From: Streptomyces sp. JJ36 | Lineage (GTDB): Bacteria > Actinomycetota > Actinomycetes > Streptomycetales > Streptomycetaceae | NCBI RefSeq assembly: GCF_021696945.1 | Contig: NZ_JACYHE010000007.1 | Location: 80,404 to 144,403 of the forward strand | DNA length: 64,000 nucleotides | Direction of reading: 5' to 3' | In this document: piece by piece, positions 1-7,021 of the stretch | Layout of the letters: each line of letters starts with the position of its first letter | How positions within the stretch are numbered: the first letter of the stretch is position 1 | The notes under the pieces: generated by a model | What the model was told of the DNA's origin: nothing | Seen by the model: the letters and a program-made list of their open reading frames with translations, nothing else | Database searches by the model: none | Translations under genes and position numbers: made by a program

Positions 1-1
1 G

Positions 2-124
2 GAGTCGATGGTGACCCGGGCCCACCCGCTGCGGGAACAGCGCCCCGGCGAGGACCCGGGGGAGACCCTCTCGGCCGAGCAGATCACACGGATGCTGGAC
101 GGCATGCAGCGGCTCACCGTGTGA
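2..124 (+). CDS. C-terminal end of an unidentified protein (partial)
   Basis: An open frame enters from the left edge and ends at a TGA at 122-124, giving about 40 charged residues that finish MLDGMQRLTV. Third-position G/C is high, as in real genes here. The segment is too short to assign a family. An inverted repeat and the MMPL transporter gene follow on the same strand, so a transcriptional regulator would fit the context, but that is only a guess. Confidence 0.5.
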   Translation, partial: ESMVTRAHPLREQRPGEDPGETLSAEQITRMLDGMQRLTV

Positions 125-180
125 GACCGGCCGGCGGCGGACGCATGTGAGAACGCACACGAGAACTGCAAACGATCTCC

Positions 181-202
181 CCGACGTGCCAGAGTACGTC
201 GG
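181..202. promoter_or_regulatory. Inverted repeat upstream of the MMPL gene
   Basis: The arms CCGACGT (181-187) and ACGTCGG (196-202) are perfect complements around an 8-base spacer. The site lies about 80 bases before the MMPL start and after the preceding gene's stop. This is the size and position of a dimeric repressor operator. The regulator is not identified; the truncated gene at the left edge is a candidate. Confidence 0.45.
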
Positions 203-284
203 ACGTGTGCGCGGGTGAGCACATGTCCTCCGGGGGGCGCGCTCCCTGAAAGATCCACGAACTGCAGATCCGTCAGGGAAGCCG

Positions 285-2636
285 ATGGCCGCTCTCGCCC
301 GGTGGTGTCTCCGCCGCCGACTCCTCGTCGCCGTGCTGTGGCTGGTGGCGCTCGCGGGCACCGCGGCGGCCGCGACCGCCGCCGGCAGCGCCTACTCCAA
401 CGACTACGCCGTCCCCGAGACCGCGTCCGGCCGGGCCGCCACGCTGCTCGCCGAGGGCTTCCCGGACCGCGCAGGTGACAGCAGCACGGTGGTGTGGCGG
501 TCCGCCGGTACCCCGGACGGCGTACGGGAGGCCGGCGTCGAGCAGCGCATGACCCGGCTGCTGGCCGACCTCGGCGGGCAACCCGCGGTGTCCCGGGTCA
601 CCGGCCCGTACGGATCCGGCGACGCCCGTCTGATCAGCGACGACGGGCACACCGCCTACGCCCGGCTGCACTTCCGGGGGCCCGTCGAGGACCTGCCGGA
701 GGACCAGGTCGCCGCGGTGCGCGGCCTCGCCCGCGAGGCCCGCGGGGACGTGCCCGGGCTAGAGGTCGCACTCGGCGGGCGCGGCCTGAACCTCGCGGAG
801 GCCGGCAGCGGCTCCGCCCGGGTGAGCGAGGCGGTCGGCGTGCTGGCCGCCGCCGCGGTGCTGCTCTTCGCCTTCGGCTCGTTCGCCGCCATGCTGCTGC
901 CGCTGGTGACCGCGCTGGTCAGCGTGGGCACCGGCTATCTCGGCATCCAGCTCCTCGGGCACGTCACCACCGTCGCCGACTTCGCACCCATGCTCGGCAC
1001 CCTGATCGGGCTCGGGGTCGGCATCGACTACGCGCTCTTCATCGTCACCCGGCACCGCCGCGGGCTGAAGGAGGGCCTGCCGGTCGCCGTGGCGGCCGAG
1101 CGCGCCCTGGCCTCCGCGGGGCGGGCCGTGGTGTTCGCGGGCGTGACCGTCTGCATCGCGTTGCTCGGCATGCTGGTGCTGCGCCTGGACTTCCTGTTCG
1201 GCGTGGCGGTGGCCGGCTCGCTGACCGTACTGCTGGCGGTGCTGGCCTCGGTCACCCTGCTGCCCGCCCTGCTGGGGGCGATCGGGCGGCGGGCGCTGAG
1301 CCGCCGCGAGCGGCGCCGGCGGGCGGCGGACCCGGCCGCCGAGGAGGGCACCACCGGAGCCGCCCGCTGGTCCGCCTTCGTCGAGCGGCGCCCCCGGCTG
1401 CTGGGCGCGCTGGCCGCCGCGGTCATGCTCGCCCTGGCGCTGCCCGTGCTGGGGCTCCGGCTGGGCACCCCCGGCCCGGCGGACCAGCCCGCCGGGTCCG
1501 CCGGCCGGCAGGCGTACGACCTGCTGGCCGAGGGCTTCGGGCCCGGGGTGAACGGCCCGTTGACGCTCGTCGCCGAGCTCGACGGCGCAGCGGGGAAGCT
1601 GGCCTTCGGCGAACTGACCGGCACGCTGCGCGAGGTGCCGGGCGTCGCCGGGGTGACCGGTTCGGAGGTGAACGGCAGCGGGGAGGTCGGCGCCGTCACG
1701 GTCGTACCGGAGACCGGGCCGCAGGACGGGGCCACCTCGCGGCTGGTGGAGCGGCTCCGCACCGACGTGCTGCCCGAAGCGGTCGCGGACCGCCCGCTGC
1801 GGGTGCACGTGGGCGGGCCCACGGCCGGGCAGGACGACTTCGCCGCCGCCGTCCTGGACCGGCTTCCCGCCTTCCTGGCGACCGTCGTCGCTCTCGGGTG
1901 CGCCCTGCTGCTGCTCGCCTTCCGCAGCGTCGGCATACCGCTCAAGGCGGCGCTGATGAACGTGCTGGCGGTGGCCGCCTCCTTCGGCGTGGTGGTGGCC
2001 GTCTTCCAGTGGGGCTGGGGCAGCGGCCTGCTCGGGCTCGGCGGTGCGGGACCCGTCGAGCCCTTCCTGCCGGTCGTCATGATCGCGGTGCTCTTCGGCC
2101 TCTCCATGGACTACCAGGTGTTCCTGGTCAGCCGGATGTACGAGGAGTGGCGGGCGACCGGCGACAACCGGCGGGCCGTCCGGGTGGGCCTGGCGGAGAC
2201 CGGCCGGGTGATCAACTGCGCGGCCGCCATCATGATCGCCGTGTTCGGCGCCTTCGTCCTCAGCGGGGACCGGATCATCGCCATGTTCGGGATCGGTCTG
2301 GCCACCGCCGTGGCGCTGGACGCGTACGTGCTCCGCACCCTGCTGGTGCCGGCCCTGATGCACCTGCTGGGCGGCGCCAACTGGTGGCTCCCGGCCTGGG
2401 TGGAGCGCCGGCTGCCGCGCATCGGCATCGAGACGCCGGCCGCCGCACCCGCACCCGCACCCGCGCCCGCAGCCGCGCCGGCTCCGGCACCGGCCTCCGC
2501 GGCGGTCGGCGCACACGCCGCCGCGCGGCCCGGGGCGGCGGCTCCGGAGGCCTCCCCGGCGGTTCCGCCGCAGCACCCCTCGCCCACCGGGGCCCGCGGC
2601 CCCGCCGCCGTCCGGGGATCCGAGACCCGGCCGTAA
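285..2636 (+). CDS. MMPL family RND-type transporter
   Basis: This 783-residue membrane protein has the duplicated layout of MMPL transporters. Each half has one membrane segment, a large extracytoplasmic loop, then a cluster of membrane segments. The paired signature segments are visible: GIDYALFIVTRHRRGL in the first half and SMDYQVFLVSRMYEEW in the second, each followed by an amphipathic basic stretch. The family exports lipids, siderophores or drugs using the proton gradient; the substrate here is unknown. The start at 285 has AGGGAAG just upstream. The last ~65 residues are a low-complexity Ala/Pro tail (PAPAPAPAAAPAPAPAS), probably disordered cytoplasm. A strong hairpin follows the stop, so the gene is likely transcribed alone. 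Confidence 0.92.
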   Translation: MAALARWCLRRRLLVAVLWLVALAGTAAAATAAGSAYSNDYAVPETASGRAATLLAEGFPDRAGDSSTVVWRSAGTPDGVREAGVEQRMTRLLADLGGQPAVSRVTGPYGSGDARLISDDGHTAYARLHFRGPVEDLPEDQVAAVRGLAREARGDVPGLEVALGGRGLNLAEAGSGSARVSEAVGVLAAAAVLLFAFGSFAAMLLPLVTALVSVGTGYLGIQLLGHVTTVADFAPMLGTLIGLGVGIDYALFIVTRHRRGLKEGLPVAVAAERALASAGRAVVFAGVTVCIALLGMLVLRLDFLFGVAVAGSLTVLLAVLASVTLLPALLGAIGRRALSRRERRRRAADPAAEEGTTGAARWSAFVERRPRLLGALAAAVMLALALPVLGLRLGTPGPADQPAGSAGRQAYDLLAEGFGPGVNGPLTLVAELDGAAGKLAFGELTGTLREVPGVAGVTGSEVNGSGEVGAVTVVPETGPQDGATSRLVERLRTDVLPEAVADRPLRVHVGGPTAGQDDFAAAVLDRLPAFLATVVALGCALLLLAFRSVGIPLKAALMNVLAVAASFGVVVAVFQWGWGSGLLGLGGAGPVEPFLPVVMIAVLFGLSMDYQVFLVSRMYEEWRATGDNRRAVRVGLAETGRVINCAAAIMIAVFGAFVLSGDRIIAMFGIGLATAVALDAYVLRTLLVPALMHLLGGANWWLPAWVERRLPRIGIETPAAAPAPAPAPAAAPAPAPASAAVGAHAAARPGAAAPEASPAVPPQHPSPTGARGPAAVRGSETRP

Positions 2637-2698
2637 GACCCCCATGCCCGCAGCCCGGGGAGGCTGGCCTCGCCCGGCTGCTGCCCGGCCTGGAGCCG

Positions 2699-2726
2699 CC
2701 GGGTCGCCGAATCCCCGGCGACCCGG
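2699..2726. terminator. Hairpin after the MMPL gene
   Basis: An 11-bp perfect stem (2699-2709 with 2716-2726) closes a six-base loop AATCCC. It lies between the MMPL gene and a small gene on the opposite strand, so it can act as a bidirectional terminator. There is no T-tract, which is common in high-GC actinobacteria. Confidence 0.6.
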
Positions 2727-2794
2727 GTGGCCCGGTGCCTCCTTGCCCGGCGGGCCCCCTCGCGTGCCCGCGGTTGTCGGCGTGCCCCGGCGGG

Positions 2795-3034
2795 TCAGGC
2801 GTCCCCGGCGTCCCCCGGGTCCGCGGTGGTCGCGGAGTCCTCCTCCGGCCGCGGCCGCGGCGGCAGCACCGCGTCGGTCTGCGAGGCGATCACCACCGTC
2901 CCGGAGTCCAGGTCCACCGGCCCGCAGCCGGGCCCGTGGTCGCCCTCGACCATCCGGGTGTGATCCAGCCGCTGCCGCTCGTCCTCGGTGTGTTTGGCGC
3001 TGGGGTTGAACAGTTCCTGGCTCAGGTCGAGCAT
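2795..3034 (-). CDS. Small conserved actinobacterial protein (DUF6191-like)
   Basis: This 79-residue acidic protein starts MLDLSQELFNPSAKHTEDER and contains RMVEGDHGPGCGPVDLDSG. I recall this combination (FNPS/G..HTEDER then G.VDL.SG.V) from small Streptomyces proteins grouped as DUF6191. The C-terminal third is Pro/Asp/Ala rich and probably disordered. There is no signal peptide, membrane segment or recognisable catalytic motif. The start is preceded by GGAAGGAA-type purines. Function is unknown. It lies downstream of the sugar-dehydrogenase lipoprotein on the same strand, about 100 bases away. Confidence 0.65.
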   Translation of the reverse strand: MLDLSQELFNPSAKHTEDERQRLDHTRMVEGDHGPGCGPVDLDSGTVVIASQTDAVLPPRPRPEEDSATTADPGDAGDA

Positions 3035-3132
3035 GGTCGCGAGTTCCTTCCCCCCACCCCCTTCGGGGCAGAACGACGGTGCCGGACGACGGGTGCCGTC
3101 CCGCGGGGTGCTCCGGGGTCCGGCGTCCTCCC

Positions 3133-4311
3133 TCAGCGCACCGTGAGCCTCAGGATACGGTCGTCACCGCTCTCCGGGGTCCCCCGTGTGTCCGTCTCGC
3201 TGGTCACCAGCCAGACCTCGCCGGGACCGGCGGAGACCACCGTGCGCAGCCGTCCGTACCGCTCCTCCAGGAACGCCTGGGGCTCGGCCGAGAGTTCCGT
3301 GCCGCGCAGCGGGACGCGCCACAGCCGTTCGCCGCGGAGCGCGGCCATCCACACCGAGCCCTTCGCCGTGGCGATGCCGCTGGGCGACGCCTCCGCCGGG
3401 CGCCACTGGGCCACCGGGTCGGTGAACCCCTCGCGGCCGGCCTTGCCCTCCACCTCCGGCCAGCCGTAGTTGCCGCCGGGCTTGACGAGGTTGAGCTCGT
3501 CCCAGGTGTCCTGGCCGAACTCGGAGGCCCAGAGGCGCTCCTCGGCGTCCCAGGCGAGCCCCTGCACGTTGCGGTGGCCCTTGGAGTAGACGACCGAGTC
3601 CGGGTCGGGGTTGCCGTGCCCGGGCGGCTCGCCGTCCGGGGTCATGCGCAGGATCTTGCCGGCCGGGGAGTCGTCGTCCTGGGAGAGCCCGCGGTCGCCG
3701 GTCTCGCCGGTGCCGACGTAGAGCATCCGGTCCGGCCCGAAGGCGATCCGGCCGCCGTTGTGGATCGTGCCCTTGGGAATGCCCTTGAAGACGGTGTCCG
3801 GCGCGCTCAACTGGTCGCCGGGCTGCTCGTCCGGGTCGTAGCGCATCCGGACGACGCGGTTGTCGGAGGCGGTGGTGACGTAGGCGTAGAGGGTGCGGTC
3901 GTCGTCCGGTGGGAGGGCGATGCCCAGCAGCCCGCCCTCGCCGCCGGGGTCGGTGCCCGGTACCGAGCCGACCTCGGTCTGCTCGCCGTTCCCGGTGTCC
4001 ACCCGGACGATGTCGCCGGTGTCGCGGGAGGAGACCAGCAGATCGCCGCCGGCGAGCGGCGCGAGCCCCCAGGGCGACTCCAGGTCCTCGGTGACGGTCT
4101 CCCGGACCTGCACGCGGCCCTCGTCCGGTGGCGCTGTCGGCGACCCGGTCCCTCCCGGGGCGGAGCCCGAGGGCCGCGGCGACGTCGTCTCCCCCTCCGG
4201 CTCCCCGGAACCGCCGGACGTGCAGCCCGCCGCGCAGACCACGGCGGCCAGCGCGGCAGCCGTGCCCTTCGCGACGGCCGCCCGTACGGACCGCCTGGAG
4301 AAGTGGCGCAC
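3133..4311 (-). CDS. PQQ-dependent sugar dehydrogenase-like lipoprotein
   Basis: The product is a secreted beta-propeller protein of the glucose/sorbosone dehydrogenase (GSDH) family, which oxidises sugars using PQQ. The N-terminus has a basic stretch, a hydrophobic core and the lipobox VVCAAGC, so it should be lipid-anchored outside the membrane. After a Ser/Thr/Pro linker come family blocks such as ESPWGLAPLAGGDLLVSSRD, GGLLGIALPP, HNGGRIAFGPDRMLYVGTGE and PGGNYGWPEVEG; the HNGGR block holds the active-site region in relatives. I chose the GTG at 4311 because GGGAGG sits six bases upstream. An in-frame ATG at 4368 would add 19 unlikely residues before the signal peptide. Actual use of PQQ is inferred. 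Confidence 0.88.
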   Translation of the reverse strand: MRHFSRRSVRAAVAKGTAAALAAVVCAAGCTSGGSGEPEGETTSPRPSGSAPGGTGSPTAPPDEGRVQVRETVTEDLESPWGLAPLAGGDLLVSSRDTGDIVRVDTGNGEQTEVGSVPGTDPGGEGGLLGIALPPDDDRTLYAYVTTASDNRVVRMRYDPDEQPGDQLSAPDTVFKGIPKGTIHNGGRIAFGPDRMLYVGTGETGDRGLSQDDDSPAGKILRMTPDGEPPGHGNPDPDSVVYSKGHRNVQGLAWDAEERLWASEFGQDTWDELNLVKPGGNYGWPEVEGKAGREGFTDPVAQWRPAEASPSGIATAKGSVWMAALRGERLWRVPLRGTELSAEPQAFLEERYGRLRTVVSAGPGEVWLVTSETDTRGTPESGDDRILRLTVR

Positions 4312-4423
4312 GATCGTCCTCCCGGAGTCGCCGGTTCCGCCACCGGCCGATGGCTCGCTCTCCAGCACATCACATCGTGGCCGCCCGTGGCGCCGTACCG
4401 GTCCGGCGCCGGCCCGGGACCGC

Positions 4424-5419
4424 TCAGTCCCAGGAGCCCCGGGCCGGCGGCAGAGCGGCGATCTCCCGCAGGTCCTCCGCGGTGAGCAGCAGGTCCGCCG
4501 CCGCGGCGTTCTCCGCCGCCCAGCGCTCCTTCTTGGTACCGGGCACCGGCACCACCAGCGGACTCTGCGCCAGCAGCCAGGCCAGCGCGACCTGCGCCGG
4601 GGTGGCCGCGCCGTGCCGCTGCGCCACCCGGCGCAGCCCGGCGACGATCGGCTGGTTCGCGGCCATCATCTCGGCGGTGAACCGGGGGTGGCGGGCCCGT
4701 ACGTCCTCCGGCTCGAAGCCGCCGCCGGTCGTCAGGGTGCCCGTCAGATAGCCGTTGCCCAGCGGCATCGCGGCCAGGAAGCCCACCCCGCGGGCCTCGC
4801 ACCACGGCAGCAGCCCCTCCAGCGCCTCCGGCGACCAGACCGAGAGTTCCGCCTGCACGCTGCTCACCGGGAAGACCTGCTGCACCCGGTCGAGCTGGCG
4901 GAGCGTCGCCTCGTGGATGGCGGCGCCGGCCCTCCGGTCGGCCCGCGCCCCCATGGCGCACAGGCCCAGCGACCGCACCTTCCCGGCCGAGACCAGCTCC
5001 GCCATGGCCCCCCAGGTCTCCTCGACGGGCACCTCGGGGTCGGCGCGGTGCAACTGGTAGAGGTCGATGGTGTCGGTCTGCAGCCGGCGCAGCGAGGCGT
5101 CGCAGGCCCGCCGGACGTAGCCGGGGCGGCCGTTGGCGACGATGTGCTGGTCGCCGACGAGCAGTCCGCACTTGGTGGACACGAAGGCGTCCGCACGCCG
5201 CTCCTTGAGCACCCTGCCGAGCAGCAGCTCGTTGGTGAACGGGCCGTACATGTCGGCGGTGTCGAGCAGCGACACGCCCCGGTCCAGCGCCGCGTGCACC
5301 GCCCGCAGCGAGGACTCGCCGTCCTGCTCCGAGGCGGAGTACGCCCAGCTCATCGGCATGCAGCCGAGGCCGATCGCCCCCACCTCGAGGGCCGCCGCAC
5401 CGATTCTCCTGCGCTCCAC
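4424..5419 (-). CDS. Aldo/keto reductase
   Basis: A 331-residue (beta/alpha)8 NADPH-dependent oxidoreductase of the AKR superfamily. The catalytic tetrad is visible: Asp and Tyr in DTADMYGPF (about residues 52-60), Lys in STKCG, and His in LYQLHRADP. The C-terminal coenzyme-loop block VVPVPGTKKERWAAENA is also present. The family reduces aldehydes and ketones; the substrate cannot be read from sequence. It is divergent from the hydroxyacid dehydrogenase at 5501. The start ATG at 5419 follows GGAGGGAG a few bases upstream. Confidence 0.93.
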   Translation of the reverse strand: MERRRIGAAALEVGAIGLGCMPMSWAYSASEQDGESSLRAVHAALDRGVSLLDTADMYGPFTNELLLGRVLKERRADAFVSTKCGLLVGDQHIVANGRPGYVRRACDASLRRLQTDTIDLYQLHRADPEVPVEETWGAMAELVSAGKVRSLGLCAMGARADRRAGAAIHEATLRQLDRVQQVFPVSSVQAELSVWSPEALEGLLPWCEARGVGFLAAMPLGNGYLTGTLTTGGGFEPEDVRARHPRFTAEMMAANQPIVAGLRRVAQRHGAATPAQVALAWLLAQSPLVVPVPGTKKERWAAENAAAADLLLTAEDLREIAALPPARGSWD

Positions 5420-5500
5420 CTGGACGAGCTCCCTCCTGACGCCCCCAAACTAGCGGGTGCCGCCGGGACGCCACCGGCCCGCCTCGCATAGCCTCTGGCC

Positions 5501-6484
5501 ATGGCTTCCGCATCTCCGGCCTCCGGCCTGCCGCCGGCCACCGACGTATGGCTTCCGGTACCGCCCGACGAGATCGACGGTCTCCCCGTCGGACCCGGAT
5601 ACCGCTTCTGGGACGGCGCCGCCGGGTTCCCCGCCGACCCGGAGCGGTGCGCGTTCTACGTCGTGCCCTACATGAAGGGTGCCGAGGTCGCCGTACGACC
5701 GCTGCGCCACATGACGCAGGTGCGGGTCGTGCAGACGCTGACCGCGGGCATCGACCACGTCGCGCCCGCCGTACCGGGGCTGCCCGCCGGGACGGTGCTG
5801 TGCAACGCCCGCGGCGTGCACGACGCCAGCACGGCGGAGCTCGCGCTGGCCCTCACGCTGGCCTCGCTCCGCCGCATTCCGGAGTTCGTACGGGCGCAGC
5901 AGCGGGAGAGCTGGGAGCCGGGAACACACCCGGCACTGGCGGACAGGACGGTGCTGATCGTGGGCTACGGGGCGATCGGCGGCGCGGTGGAGGACCGGCT
6001 GCTCCCGTTCGAGGTGGCGGAGGTGTTGCGGGTGGCGCGCACGGCGCGCGAGGCCGACCGCGGGCCGGTGCACGGCTTGGGTGCGCTCCCGGAACTGCTT
6101 CCGCGCGCCGACGTCGTGATCCTGTGCACGCCCCTCACCGAGCAGACCCGCGGACTGGCGGACGCGGAGTTCCTCTCCCGTATGCGGGACGGCGGCCTGC
6201 TGGTCAACGTGGCCCGCGGGGGAGTGGTGGACACCGAGGCGCTGCTGGCGGAGGTGGCGACGGGCCGGCTGCGGGCGGCGCTGGACGTCACGGATCCGGA
6301 ACCGCTGCCGCCCGGTCACCCGCTCTGGCGCGCGCCCGGTGTGCTCATCAGCCCCCATGTGGGCGGCCCCACCTCGGCTTTCCTGCCGCGTGCCAAGCGG
6401 CTGCTGCGGGCCCAGCTGACCCGCTGGGCGGCCGGGGAGCCGGTGGAGCACGTGGTCGCGGTGGCCGGCACCCAGGGGCGCTGA
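5501..6484 (+). CDS. D-isomer specific 2-hydroxyacid dehydrogenase
   Basis: A 327-residue NAD-dependent oxidoreductase. The Rossmann motif VLIVGYGAIGGAVE sits near residue 150. The family signature with the catalytic Arg (LLVNVARGGVVDT) follows, then the Asp/Glu and His segments (DVTDPEPLPPGHPLW, SPHVGGPT). The family reduces 2-ketoacids or oxidises D-2-hydroxyacids; the substrate is unknown. A TAGCCT hexamer at 5489-5494 ends six bases before the ATG and there is no Shine-Dalgarno sequence, so the transcript is probably leaderless. A periodic repeat follows the stop directly. Confidence 0.92.
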   Translation: MASASPASGLPPATDVWLPVPPDEIDGLPVGPGYRFWDGAAGFPADPERCAFYVVPYMKGAEVAVRPLRHMTQVRVVQTLTAGIDHVAPAVPGLPAGTVLCNARGVHDASTAELALALTLASLRRIPEFVRAQQRESWEPGTHPALADRTVLIVGYGAIGGAVEDRLLPFEVAEVLRVARTAREADRGPVHGLGALPELLPRADVVILCTPLTEQTRGLADAEFLSRMRDGGLLVNVARGGVVDTEALLAEVATGRLRAALDVTDPEPLPPGHPLWRAPGVLISPHVGGPTSAFLPRAKRLLRAQLTRWAAGEPVEHVVAVAGTQGR

Positions 6485-6485
6485 C

Positions 6486-6603
6486 GGAACGCTGAGGGAA
6501 CGCTGAGGAACGCCCACGGAACGCTGAGGGAGCACTGAGCACTGAGATCCACTGAGGGAGTGTTGAGGGAGCGCTGAGGGGGCGCTGAGACTGCACCGAG
6601 GGG
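6486..6603 (+). repeat. Degenerate tandem repeat with about 11-bp period
   Basis: About ten imperfect units of 10-11 bases follow the hydroxyacid dehydrogenase stop. Examples are GGAACGCTGAG (three copies), GGAGCACTGAG, CACTGAGGGAG, TGTTGAGGGAG and CGCTGAGGGGG, all built on NNCTGAGGGA. The spacing is close to one helical turn. The remainder of 6604-7021, up to the GGDEF gene, holds no convincing gene. Confidence 0.8.
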
Positions 6604-7021
6604 CCGCCGGGGCTGACGGCTTCGGACGGGCGCGCGCGGAGTCCGGGCGGCGCCCGGGGCGTCTTCGGCCCCGCAGGGCGCCCCCACGCGCCCGGAAAAC
6701 CCCGGCGAAGGCCGGGGAGAAAGCCGGAGAACGAGTATCTTTCCAGGTCGTCACGTTCTGTATCGGAACTATGTCCCTGAGTGACCATCCTGGTGTATCG
6801 TCCCGACGGGGGGCGAAACCAGGACACGAGGGGGGCGACGGGCGAATGCGCGGCCAATGGACGAACCGCCGAATGCGGCACGCAGTGTGCTGCATCCACC
6901 GGAAGCACCTGACCCACACGACCCACCCGGCCCAGACGACCCACCTGACCCGCCGGACGCGTGCGGCGCACCGGATACACCGGCCGAGCCGGCGCCCGCC
7001 CCGTGCTCCGGGGAGGGCGCG

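Noticed and set aside
494..3469. A 991-codon open frame in the +2 register through the MMPL gene
   Set aside because: Arg/Gly/Pro-rich shadow of the MMPL gene. The transporter frame has all the family motifs and membrane segments, and the long frame is an artefact of high GC.
6857..7021. Upstream in-frame start for the GGDEF-EAL gene
   Set aside because: It would add a 55-residue Asp/Pro stretch with no ribosome site, while the ATG at 7022 has a strong one.
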